From the NCBI GenBank assembly GCA_026120035.1, contig JALRME010000003.1:1860001-1924000 (forward strand): a DNA stretch of 64,000 nt, in the 5' to 3' direction. Source of the stretch: Coleophoma eucalyptorum. Lineage: Eukaryota; Ascomycota; Leotiomycetes; Helotiales; Dermateaceae. The stretch's first letter is position 1. Every line of letters begins with the position of its first letter. The notes under the pieces are model-generated. The model saw only the letters and a program-made list of their open reading frames with translations. It did not search any database and was not told the DNA's origin. The translations under genes were made by a program, and so were the position numbers. This document shows, in pieces, positions 33,662 through 44,967 of this stretch.

Positions 33662-36600
33662 CTTGATCTATGTAATTTTTGTGTAAGATGTGAATGGGGT
33701 GAGAAAACCGAGTATAGTTGAGTATTTAACAAAAGTGGTTTACTTCATTTTTCACGTTGGGAGTTGTAACCATACATATTGAAAGAGAGAAAATCAGAAT
33801 ACCAGTAGAATTACATTTACGTAAACAGTATATATTATTACAGAAGCTATCCATATAGTACCATGCATTCCTCTGGTTGGGTCTATTCTACGGGATCAAG
33901 TTGTAACTTTAAAAACGATCGTCATCGCAATAGCGTTAAGTTTGCGGTATACACTTTACCATTCTTTACATCTGATACAAAAGTAAGGAGCCTCCAAGTC
34001 TTGTATAACACCACTCTAAATCCTAAGGGTCAACTAATTTCATATTTTACATACAAGTAAACTACTGTCATATTTCAACCGCTAGAAGTGTAGCACAAAT
34101 AATCTGCAATAAACCAATTGTAGGGTTCTGGTAGACTCATTGGCGTGTAACGACACAAAAAAATTTCTTGAGAAAATTTCTTGTCTACAACTATTGGGTA
34201 ACTCGCTACGATAACCCAATTTATTCCCACTGGATTCAAGACAAGGAAAGTAGAACTTACAAATCGGATTTACGTCTTTTCCTGATTCAGATGCTATGTC
34301 GAGAAGGAAAACGTTTTCTTCTCTAATTATCTAGCGTTAAATGAATCGGCTGAAGATCTGCTGTACTTCTCATGGACCGACCTGCCGATCCATTTTTGAA
34401 TAGGAATTTCATCATATGCACTGTAAGCTTAACTAAGCTTCTACTGTGCTCAAGAGAAGATAGCAGAGAATAGACATAGATATGGCAGGGTCCGGCCGGC
34501 CGTAAGCCTTACTTCCACGCACTAAAATAGTTTCATGGACGATCTTTCGCACAAATAAATATGGTATAGTATGTTTTGAGAAGTGTGGGTATTACGTAGC
34601 TGTAGGAGATCTCTTCTTAGGTTTTTCAATATTTATGATTTGGGCAATTCCTGTCTTCTGTCGCAATAGTTCCGTTAAGAAGTTTTAGCTATCAGAAGTC
34701 ATAGAAGTAAAGACATTTTATCTCTTATGGAAGATTCGTCTATTAACAAACTCATGTCTTTAGATAATTTATGTCTTGAATATCCCGTATTTATAGTTAG
34801 CTAGCTTCATGCCTGCACTAACCCCGAACCTTGTTATTGGATCACTTCTATGGATTGGGTATAGGTCGCAGCTATGGATTCATGCGAGGCACAGAAAACA
34901 CAATTTAGGTTACTTTTACTGCCTGTAGAGATCAGGTGCATCGATTCAGCTTCTTTGTTAGAAATTTGTTGTTTCATCTTCGAGTTAGTGCTTAAGTTTG
35001 CTGTTGCAGGGCTGGAAATTGAGGCTGCCAAGGGCTATCATATAGGATTAAAGAGTTCATAGAATTTGAACCACATGACGCAATGCATGTAACTATTCGG
35101 TTCAGAACTTCTTTCGAAGCACAATCAGTCAATTTTGACCTTAAAAGTACCATTAAATCTCCTGGAGTCCACGAAATACAAGTCGTATTGTACTCTGCTA
35201 GTCCTTCATCACTTTATACTTGCCTTCAGCGGCAAATTCTTTTGAATATGTAGACTAGTTCTCTCCAGAACTTGAAGACTGTGCGCGAAATCTTCTGGAT
35301 AAGTGAACTCGGCACGGCAATCGGCGTTCAGCATACAGTGGTGGTGACAGTTGACTAAACGATTGTTCCTATAAAAATGTATTTCGAAAAATTTACGATC
35401 AGCAATGCGAATCCCTCATATAGAATAAATTATAAATTTCCTTTCCTTTACTAATAGCAACTACTACACTGAACACAATAACATTACTAAACCTATGAGA
35501 ACAGTCTCTAACGGTATCTGTTCTTACTTTCATGATTATGCTTCGATATGTTTTTGCCTCCTTGTTAGTCATGTTTAGAGTTTGTTTGAAATCTGGCTTT
35601 ACTCTCCGGATATCTTTCGGGGAGCAAGAAATCATAGATTTTGCCTGAGTCAAGGTAATATTGCAACCAAGTGCTCCAGTATTGTAAGAGCTTAATATAA
35701 TAAAGGAGACCAAGAATAAGCCTCTTGGCCCAGACCTTCGACTACCTCCCATATGCACTATAGTCTTGATTACGCAAGCATCATCAATCGTCGCGTCCCT
35801 TGAGGCAGCTGAGACTCGAATCTTCTAAAATTATTGACCTTACTTTGATATTATCCATGTTCAATGTTGCTGGGTGCTAGGGTGATCTGAATTTGAGAAT
35901 AGTATTAAAGGTTTGCTTCGTCACAAAGGGGTTTATGCTCGGCACTGCTATAGATCGAAATTTTGAATGACCTATTGTCATGGATGCTGTGGTGGATTGA
36001 AAATGTCTTTCAAATCCATCTTCAGCTTTCAGACCTGATGTAAAAATGCTGGATAGGGAATTAAAGAATTCAAATTTAAAAGCCTAATATTTGAGGATAA
36101 TGAACAGCATAGAAGCAAGGAGTCAAAAGCAGGGAAGCTTACCGTTATTAACACAAGGTTTAATAACGTCTATCACAACATATTAAGTGGATGATGAGAA
36201 GCCCCAAAACCTTAAAATCAGTTATCTCTGTCCATAGAATACAGCCAAAGTCGATAGTTAGCTAATTTATACCCAGCGAAGTCTGTCGCTTTGATTTTTG
36301 CATATTAGAGAGATTTGTCTTAAAGCAGCCTTCTATAAGTCCACAAAATGCAAAGGGTTCTTGCACTAAATAGTAGTGCGTCTGCACCCTGGTGGTAAAC
36401 GAATAGGACCGGGACCCGTATCTATCACCTTCTACACCACTTTCATGATAACTCCTATCCTATAGAGTCATCTGGAATGCAATGCAGCGGTAAAATCGGT
36501 AGCGTTGCAAAGCCTGCATAGGATTATAGGTAGGCTTATTGGCAATAGTTATAAAAAAGAGAATAAATGTGATAAGTGAGACAGTAAAAAGCAAGAATTC

Positions 36601-37765
36601 TAGAGATCTATACGTGTTCCCAGTAGAAGTCTTTCGCCTTGAAGGTTCATTACCAAGCCGTTAGGATATCACATCCATGTACCTAGAATAATTAGAGCTT
36701 CTAATGACTGCCTTTAAGCTACTGATCAGTATCACTGTTGGCACACAGAAAAGCCATAAATGGAAAAGCCGTACACTTGCTGCTTTAAGGAATCTAAAGC
36801 CCAAGCAAGGCGTATGCTCCAACTAGAACGTCTAGCATGTGATAGGAGGCGCTCTTCAATCTGCTACTCTGGAATGATTGGTGTAATTGATCATGTAGGA
36901 ACATGTCCTTACATACAATTCTTCTGTCGTTTCAATTAACCATTTTTACACCTTTTCTACAGGGGTACCTAGTTATTTCTGACCAGTAGGTCAATATATA
37001 TCGGTGACTCTAACGGACCTCTGCTAATTGGAGCAGATCCCCAAGCTATCATATTGCCGAGACTCCAGTTATGACAAAAAATTAGGCTAGCAGTAATTCA
37101 TAGTAGCTATCAAAGTAAGCCATCGTCATTGCAGTTGTACACACAGGAGAAGGGCCAAATGAATGGTATCGGTATGATCTCAGCATCTAGTATGAGCCTC
37201 TTACTTTGGGTGGTGTAAACTCTTCAATGAAGGCCCTTGCAGTGTTTCATTCTCAAATATCTCTCGAAAACAATTGAGAGACAGGGAAGAGGATGGCGGA
37301 GTCGAGAGACAAAGTATTTCACTAAGAATTGGTCATTGCCTTGGAAATGTATCAAGCTAGCAAAATATCCATTGAAGAGAATATACAAAGAACAAAAAAC
37401 TGTCTTAATGTATAAGAAGAGTTGGAGAAATAGAGTTGCAATTGGGTTTTGAGCCGTGTGCTATTTGGCGGTGACCCCGCACTTAAAAAAGGAGTACGCG
37501 TTACACTGCTCTTCCTTTCGCCACAGAGTAACCCTATGAAAGCCGAGAATTGAGCAATCCAGGCGATTGATGATCAGTATCTTCATGCTAGCCTCCCTTC
37601 GCGCTCCAATCTCGCCTTTCTGGTGATCAACATAGATAGCTTCAATCCTGAAATTCCCATAACCTTTGTTAACTCGTACATTATTTACCTCTCGGTTTCT
37701 TCAGTGCTGGGAGAGCTTCAAAAATCTGGGAGTCATTCTTGATCATAGTCTAAAGTAAACTCGGG
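33662..37765. other. 4.1-kb gene-poor, A+T-rich region
   Basis: No supported gene over about 4 kb. Frames such as 35399-35758 (minus, 119 codons) and 37237-37452 (plus, 71 codons) show no recognisable domain. The sequence is rich in TA and poor in open frames, as in DNA altered by repeat-induced mutation. An isolated CCGGCCGGCC palindrome lies at 34492-34501. The last 100 bases are the bZIP promoter. Confidence 0.5.
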
Positions 37766-39282
37766 ATGGAAATACGATTAAAGGACAGTTTTGAAAGGTT
37801 AGAGCGGTCGAAAGTTCAAGGTAGTATAATAAGTCAAACTTCCAAAGCCCCTCTTTGCTGCAACCAGCCTCTGATATAACCAGCTTCTCGACCCCGCAAA
37901 CGACTTGTGTCTCAATTAAATAACTTTCAACTTTCTCGGAAAAGGGTGCGAGATCGCGAAGCTCAGAGAATATTGCGTCAAAAGAACAAAGAATATATCG
38001 AGACCCTCGAGAAAAAGGTCGATGAGTTGAGTACGCAAGGCGCTCTTTTGGAAGAATTGCATAACAGCCGACGGGAAAATGAGACGTTACAGAGCGAATT
38101 GGCTCAGCTGAGGGCTGAATTTGCTAGTTTTCAAGGTCGTGGTTATACACATGACCAGCAGCCAAATATTGCTATACAAGACCAAGCGACCGCTTTAATA
38201 GCGAGAAATTATGGGTCTATGATTCCCAGTGGCGAGTTCTATTATAGTAGGTTCTTTTAATGGTATAACGCAGAATATGTCTAATAAGAATGTAGGAGAT
38301 CCCAGTAACCAAGCTCCCGCTCCTGTCGAAGATATTAATGCAATGTCCACATACTACGGTCCGATACCATTACCGCATCACGTCAGGAGATATCTAATGT
38401 AAAAGAGTAGAAAACCAGTATTTCTTCCCCGTTGAAGATGTTGCCAATCAAAATCAGAATTTTCAAGATATTTCGGGTACATATCAAGATCCATTTACAG
38501 AAGTAGGGGATCTCTGGGACCAACCTACCATTCCTGTGGGGAATATTGAAAGCCAGTATCAAGAATTTCCAAATATTCGAGGAAGATACCAATCACCAAT
38601 ACCTACATCATTCGTTCGCCAGCCAAGCCCGACATTCTGGGATTTTCCAGTTAAAATTTCAACTCCGCAGGGGATTGTTGAAGATTTGCTTGTCAGTGTC
38701 ATTCGAGATCGTCGACTTGAATCCGATAGACTATCCAAGTGTCGAGTGGCAGCAATGAGCAACGCTTTTTACCTGGAACTACCACCCGGCGTAGTGACAG
38801 ATCCGATCTCGAGAACTGCCGCGAAGGTCCTCGAAGCTCTGTCTATATTAAGAGCTCCTGAGAGGGCGGCTGCTCTTTATTTCATGCACAAACTCTGCTG
38901 CTATCTGGTTGAACCAACCCGCGAACACTATGACCGTCTACCAGATTGGTATGTACCATTACCTTCGCAAATGAGTGGGAAACATCCGGTATGGGGTTCG
39001 TTCGTAATTTTCCCTGGTTTGCGGGATGCAATTATTAGCCACCCTCACCTCTACGGCACTGAGGAATTCTTGACAATTTGGGGCCTTAATATTAACCTCA
39101 ACTGGCCATATGGAGATGACAAGGTGTTTATCATTCGGAATAACGAGATTCTACTCTCTCCAATATACGAAGCACATATACGCCGTCTTGATAGCTGGAG
39201 CTTAGATGTAGGGTTTGCTAGAAGATACCCAGAGCTCCAAGGGGCCTGTAACTTTTCAGGGATTGATAGGCCTTATCTATAG
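37766..39282 (+). CDS. bZIP transcription factor with DUF3425 domain
   Basis: Fungal regulator of the bZIP-DUF3425 type. Exon 1, 37766-37820, and exon 2 from 37884 give a basic region RKRVRDREAQRILRQKNKEYIETLEKKV followed by a leucine-rich coiled coil. The C-terminal frame (to 39282) is DUF3425: ERAAALYFMHKLCCYLVEPT, YDRLPDWYVPLPSQM, HPVWGSFVIFPGLRDAI, INLNWPYGDD and SWSLDVGFARRYPEL. The middle is not simple: the bZIP frame closes at 38258 and coding-like sequence continues in a second frame (NKNVGDPSNQAPAPVEDIN). A likely intron of about 52 bases around 38354-38405 then enters the third frame. An intron from a weak GTTATA donor near 38143 to 38248 could solve the first break; a one-base deletion is the alternative. 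The gene may therefore be damaged. Confidence 0.65.
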
Positions 39283-41251
39283 TAGTAATAGGCTCGAGTT
39301 GCAACTGTGAAGGAACCTATCACAAATTAAGTTCTTGTCACTAGCTGCCGATTCTCAATGATACCGAATCATGTGTGGAAATAGAGGTAGAGTTGTGGTT
39401 AAGGAGGGGAAGGATGTGATAGCCTTTTTATTCATCGGCTGTGACTGTTGGGGTTGGCTCTCGACTTGTGTTCGAATCGTTTGAAGCAAATTCAAAGGTT
39501 AAAATTTCCCTGAGCTGTAGTACCCCAAGACTGTCTGGTGTCATGGCGTTTTCTTTGGGAACTTCGTGGAAGTTAGGTGGCCCCACAAAATTATTCCTGG
39601 TGGATCTCTACCTTTTGAGTGCCGATAATGCTGGATGTGACAAAGGATTCTATATGTAGTGGGAACCTAACTCACTGATAAAACAACCTATCTCCCCTTG
39701 CTCAATACCTAGAGCTGGAATCTGACATAGTCAAAGCTTTCAATTACCAAGCCCACTACAGTATCAACCATCCAGATGCTACAATTAGCACTATGATTGC
39801 GTATACGATTATCAATGGAGTTGGTGTTTCGTTTCGACCGTCTTCTACGCCATTCTTATCGAGTGCTGTTGACAACCATTCTACCAGCCGACCAGCCCGA
39901 CTTATTGGCTGCGGAATGCTTCCTGGAAATTTATACATAGAATAAACTGAACACATTGCGCTGTACCACTTCAGTAGCGCTCAAATAGATTTATGCCAGC
40001 TAAAGAGACGCTAGTCTACTATTGGAGAAGCTGGAAAGCGTGATTCAGACTTACCAACAGCAACGACAGCATCTTAGGGTTTTATTGAGCTTCTCCAGAC
40101 TGAAATACATCAAAGGATAGATACAGTAACTTTTCCAAACTGTTGAAATATTTTGATATTGTAATTTGTGGCTCGCGACTGTGCTCACGACACTGTGCCT
40201 TCTGTGCCGTAAACCATATAACTACAGCTTGCAAGCGAGCTGAATTCTATTCTGCTAGCTGGGTACTGAGGGCAGGATAGACATTTTAGGAGTCTGCGTG
40301 TGAAAGGAAGTTCAAATGGACATCAAGCTGAATCTCGGGATTTCTATATCGACGCATGGATCCGTGGGAGCGAAGAGCACAAGAGCTAAATTAAATTATT
40401 TCAAAAAAAATCTCGACCTAGGCGATAGACAGATGGAAATGAATACCTAGTAAACTTTTTGAAGTCCCTTGCAGCCACCAAAACAGCCTGCCACTGGATT
40501 ACGACTAGGCTATAATATAATTACACCTTTCCCTTACGATCCAACATATCCAGCGTCAAACAAAACTGAATCGAGCGTATACCCGATATGAATATTGGAG
40601 CATATGAAGGATCCTAATTCAGGGAAATGGACGAATAGAGAGCTGGTCAAGTTTTGTTAACTGGCCATGCTAGCCTCATCAGTGCGCCCTCCATTTAATA
40701 TAGGGAGCCGAAGCCTAGAAAGCCAGCGGCTCTTGTTGACATTTATTTCCTTACTGGTCAGTCAAGGCTTTAATTTGGATTTCCAGTGCTACAAATAAAT
40801 TTTTTTGGATGCTTCGTAATGCAATGAGATGGAAATTCACGACGCGACCTACTTTTTTGACCTGTGACTTGACTCACTGTTATCTAACGATAGTTGTCGG
40901 TGCGGCCTCTATAAAGCTTTCCTAATCGTCGGACCCACTTCTTGCAACTGACGGCGCTTCGCTTCTATCATTGAGTCTGCGTCTGTCCCTATCAGGCAGG
41001 TGTTGAAGCCTTCCGCTCTTCCCAGTCCGATACCGGGCGTTCAAAGCTAGCGCTGCAGCGCCAAGCTTATAAATATGTCTTTGATGACTTGCTACAATCA
41101 ATTATCACCGTCGTCATCAAACCTTGACCAACTAGCCCTATCAGCTTATATAAGCGGCTAGGAAAGTGGTCTCTACCATTCTCCAAAGGGTTGTTGGATT
41201 ATATTAGCCAACAGTGGCTTAGTATCGTATCACGCCACAGGTTGCTCAATC
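39283..41251. other. 2-kb A+T-rich intergenic region
   Basis: No supported gene. A 66-codon minus-strand frame (39756-39956) ends with one hydrophobic segment (LIIVYAIIVLIVASGWLIL) and could be the tail of a lost membrane protein. Copy B of the dispersed element lies at 40924-40968. The final 150 bases are the promoter of the SBF transporter gene. Confidence 0.45.
40924..40968. repeat. Dispersed element copy B
   Basis: AATCGTCGGACCCACTTC and GCTTCGCTTCTA in the same order as copy A at 29041-29088, in the same orientation and in an intergenic region of similar character. Confidence 0.45.
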
Positions 41252-42790
41252 ATGGCGCAAACTCTCGTAGAGCTGCCAGCCGATGGAAACACCATTGAAC
41301 AGGGACACGAAATGACATCAGGGGTAATAAAGAGTCTATCACCTATCCAAAATCCCGCCCTGAGCCCTATGGAGCACAGTGGAAGTTCCAACCAAATGAA
41401 AGTGAATCGATCAACGTCATTTTCAAACTCTTATATCGTCTTGGGGTTGAAGTTTTTGCTTAGCCAATGGTTAGTCATTGGCCTTGGGCTAGCCTGTCTG
41501 CTGGCATATCTTTTCCCCAGTGAGTGCATCACCAACTGGAAGAATATGGTATACTCTCGCATTGGCTGACATGATTCTGCGACTGAAGATGTGGCAGCTG
41601 ATGGCGGAATAATTCACTCCCAGATCTCTGTTCTCTATGCTGCTGTTGCCCTGATATTCTTCATCAGCGGCCTCAGTATTCCAGGTGGACAGTTAGTTCA
41701 ACAGTTAAAGGCATGGCGTATTCACTTAATCACGCAAGTCACATCTTTCTTCATCATTCCCGCAGTTGTTACGGGTAAGTCTAGCCGAGGATCTTATGCC
41801 ACAATTAATGCTTATACAATTCCAAGGTTTTGTCCGCGCTATGGCACTTGGTGGTAAGATAGATACCGGCATCTTGACTGGCATTATTGTAGTCAGCTGT
41901 ATTCCCACCACGATTTCTTCCAACGTTGTCATGACTCGCTTGGCTGGTGGTGACGTTGCAGCAGCCATGGTAGAAGTCGTTATAGGCAATGTGCTAGGAC
42001 CTTTCTTAACACCAGCATTGACTCTTGCCTTCATCCCTCCCACGGCCCGCTTCGATGGATGGCGTCCTATCGAGGCAGGCGGTATTCAGGGATTGTACCG
42101 TAACGTCTTCGAGCAAATGGGCCTTAGCGTTCTAATGCCGTTGGCTGTTGGCCAAGCTATTCAATGGACATTCCCGAATAAGACCAAGTGGGCCGTCACC
42201 ACTTTTTATTTGGCAAAATTGGGCACATTTTGCTTAATCTTATTAGTTTGGTCAGTTTTGGATCCGAGTCGTAATTGTGCTTGGCTTATGTGTTTTCAAG
42301 GTCAACTTTCTCCACATGTTTCGCTTCTGGTGCTATCTTCGACGTCCCCGCAACGTCGATAATCTGCGATGTCTTTTTTAACCTAGGCATATATGTTCTC
42401 TTTTCCATGTTTGCATTTCTAGTTTGCCGACCCCCAGAGTTCTTATGCAATTGGAAGCCGTTACCTTCACATTTATCACAGACCCAATTTCCGAAAGGGT
42501 TCTATTGGCTTAGAGATACCCTAGCAGATGTACAGGTTTTCAAGAAGCTATCTAAACCTGAAACTATTGCCGTCTGCTTTTGTGCGGCTGCTAAGACCAC
42601 AGCTTTAGGCATACCGATGGTTGCCGTACTGTGGAAGGGTGCTGAAAGCAGTGTTAGGGGTCATATCGAGATTCCTGTCGTACTCTATACAACAGAACAA
42701 ATCTTTTTCGCTCAAGGATTTGTATATCTGTTTCAGTGGTGGCTTAAAAAAGATAAATCCGCTGAAGCGCTACAGAATAGAAGAGAGTAA
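41252..42790 (+). CDS. SBF/bile-acid:sodium symporter family protein (Rch1/SLC10A7-like)
   Basis: Ten-helix membrane protein of 455 residues, four exons: 41252-41519, 41589-41774, 41827-42250, 42301-42790. Splicing restores LAYLFPNVAADGGIIHSQ, LIFFISGLSIPGGQLVQQL, SCIPTTISSNVVMTRLAGGD, EVVIGNVLGPFLTPALTL, LGLSVLMPLAVGQAIQW-like residues, VWSTFSTCFASGAIFDV and the late motif FCAAAKTTALGIPM. All match the fungal Rch1/SLC10A7 group, plasma-membrane proteins linked to calcium homeostasis in yeasts. Arsenite-type and bile-acid-type members of the superfamily are the alternatives, but the KTTALGIP segment favours the Rch1 group. The 87-residue N-terminal lead is polar and variable as usual. No functional partner is evident nearby. 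Confidence 0.88.
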
Positions 42791-43775
42791 TTAATGAGGG
42801 ATGTTCAGTTTTTAACATCTTCAAATACGGCTTACCATAGTGGTACTTATATATAAAGTAGTCGACACGTGAAATCTGGAATCTACTGGGATACACCATT
42901 TTTGTGTCGCCTTGTTAACTTCCTCACTGCTACAATAGAATTCAAAAGGACTTTGGAGCACATTACTTTGATCTCCTAGGTTCTAAGTGTGGGATAAGGC
43001 TTGAATTATAGAGATAAAGTCCCAAAAGGCTTGCCTTTCTGGTGACACTAGCCTCGCCCAGTCGATAATTGGATTTGCAAAGTACGAGTGCATATATCCG
43101 TAATAAGCGTTCTGGGTTAGCCGAGCCAATACATGTCTGGTCACCAAATCGATAAGGCTATTCTTTAGATTCTAAGGGTAAGCTCTGTTGTCGCTAGATC
43201 GATGTGTGGAAAATATGTATTTAAATGATCGACAAGCTGATTGTAATAGTAATTTGTGACGCGGAAGATTTATATTGAGAGTATAAATTATCACTCATTG
43301 TATCCTTCAGACTTATGGCAACTATATTCTATCATTTCGACCACCAGACTGTTCAATCCTGACATCCAAATATTGAGTAACTTCCAACTCCCTCTTGCTG
43401 ATTACATTCGAGAATACGACCATAAAGGAACAACGCCGAAGAAAGGGACCGACTCAAATAAATATGGGAACTTCTGGTTCTGGATTTGAGTGCCGGTGTG
43501 AGAATTGGTTGGATATTCCGTTCAAGATCACATCCCAATTATACGGAAAGGTTCTGCCACGCGGATTATTCAGTCCCTCATGATGAGTGCTCATGATCAA
43601 AACAGTGAAACCTGATCATTACAAGTAGGCTCTAAATTTTAGACCATATTGAACGTAATCGTCTGGACCAGGTCTAGTTTATAAGCTTGAAAAATTGAAA
43701 CCAATTTGTACTTTGATCTCGCTGATTAGCTGAACCAAACTTTTATTCTTCTATATGAATTCCTGATGATTATTT
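42791..43775. other. Intergenic region; no gene seen
   Basis: About 985 bases between convergent stops of the SBF transporter and O-methyltransferase genes. Short frames here have no recognisable domain. Confidence 0.5.
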
Positions 43776-44502
43776 TCAAATCTTAATACACATCTCTAAG
43801 CCATTAGAATATGGGATAGTGAGGTTGGTATAGCCATTAGCTGGGGACCTAAGGTGATCTAACAAGTCCTTGTATCTCGAGGCAGAAGAGATAGTGTTAT
43901 CAATTATAATAACAGCTCCTGATCTCATTTTTGGCTCGAGAATTTTTAATGCAGGCAAGGCCACTGGTGCCCAGACTAGTAAATCTTAGCTACTTCTCTC
44001 ATCTTATTTGTGTGCGTGGCTACTTACTGTCCAAAAGCACAAGGTCTAGGGTTGGAATATTCTCTTTCAGGGTATCGTGAAGATCGCCCTCTCTCAGATC
44101 AATGTGACGTGCAACTAGATCTTCTCCCGCTTCTTTCCAGTACTCGCGTGCCTTCTCTGCCTTATTACTCTCCTTTTCAGTACCAATAATGATACCACTC
44201 CCACCATTAATCTCCAAATTACTCCCAATCGCCAAGGCCAGATATATTGTGCTCACACCAAAACTAGTGCCAACCTCTACAATATTGCGGGCTCCTATCG
44301 CCCTAGCTAGCTGATAGACGAAGTGACACTTGTCTTGATCTAGTGCGATGAACATATTGCGCATTATGTTGTCAAAGTCGTCTCCTAACGTTTGGAATGA
44401 CCCAAGAGTAGCCTCTTGAATAAGTGACTCATTATGCAGACGGTCGAGGAGATCAAGGACATGATGCGGTGCCACTACGGGGTTGGGAGACGGTGATGCC
44501 AT
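43776..44502 (-). CDS. SAM-dependent O-methyltransferase, CCoAOMT-like
   Basis: Small class-I methyltransferase of 224 residues, exons 44502-44028 and 43975-43776, joined across a 52-base intron (GTAAGT, ACTAG). The SAM-binding motif is NIVEVGTSFGVSTIYLA at about residues 72-88. The acidic residue closing the second strand is in IIIGTEKESNKAEKAREYWKEAG; DLREGDLHDTL follows, and LDLVLLDIWAPVALPALKILEPKMRSGAVIIIDN is the catalytic-metal region of the caffeoyl-CoA/catechol type. The usual length is 220-240. Fungal relatives methylate phenols or small secondary metabolites; this one has no biosynthetic core gene beside it, so no pathway is proposed. It is divergent from nothing close: the HET locus ends 465 bases upstream. 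Confidence 0.88.
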
Positions 44503-44967
44503 GGCGTTTCTGGCGTTGATACAATTGAAATTAAGAAAATAGATCTGAAGTGATCTGACTCAATATACTACAGGGCTTGCGGGTTATATGTCATCCGTTA
44601 TCCCGTGGGTTGAGTCACAACCGCGGCAATGTTCCGCCAGGATTTTGGCGAAACGTATAAACGTGGCACTACCTATAGGACTTCGAGTGATTACCGCAAA
44701 TAACCGCCCTACTCTCTTCCTTGAGTGCTGTATCATTTGTTCGAAGATCAAAATGGCTAGTTTATGATCATGTTGAATATCGGAGTTTCATTCATCCAAA
44801 GAGTATCTCCAATTAGACAAGGAAGGAGAAAGATAAGCAACCCGGGTTTGTTATCATAGGATACGAGTACCTAAGTATGAGTCAGATCAACAGATTAAAA
44901 GGTCAAGAATTTTGCTATCGTAGTTTTTTATTTCTATTTATTAGATGGATATCTATTGAGATTAACA
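44503..44967. promoter_or_regulatory. Promoter region of the O-methyltransferase
   Basis: About 465 bases between the methyltransferase start and the 3' end of the HET pseudogene. It contains no supported ORF. Confidence 0.4.

Noticed and set aside
35399..35758. 119-codon minus-strand frame with a hydrophobic start, possible secreted protein
   Set aside because: It lies in A+T-rich gene-poor DNA, has no recognisable domain, and could be chance; kept only as a note in the gene-free stretch.
30426..42790. Secondary-metabolite cluster around the MFS antiporter, bZIP factor and SBF transporter
   Set aside because: No polyketide synthase, peptide synthetase, terpene cyclase or other core enzyme is present, and the genes are separated by long gene-poor DNA.
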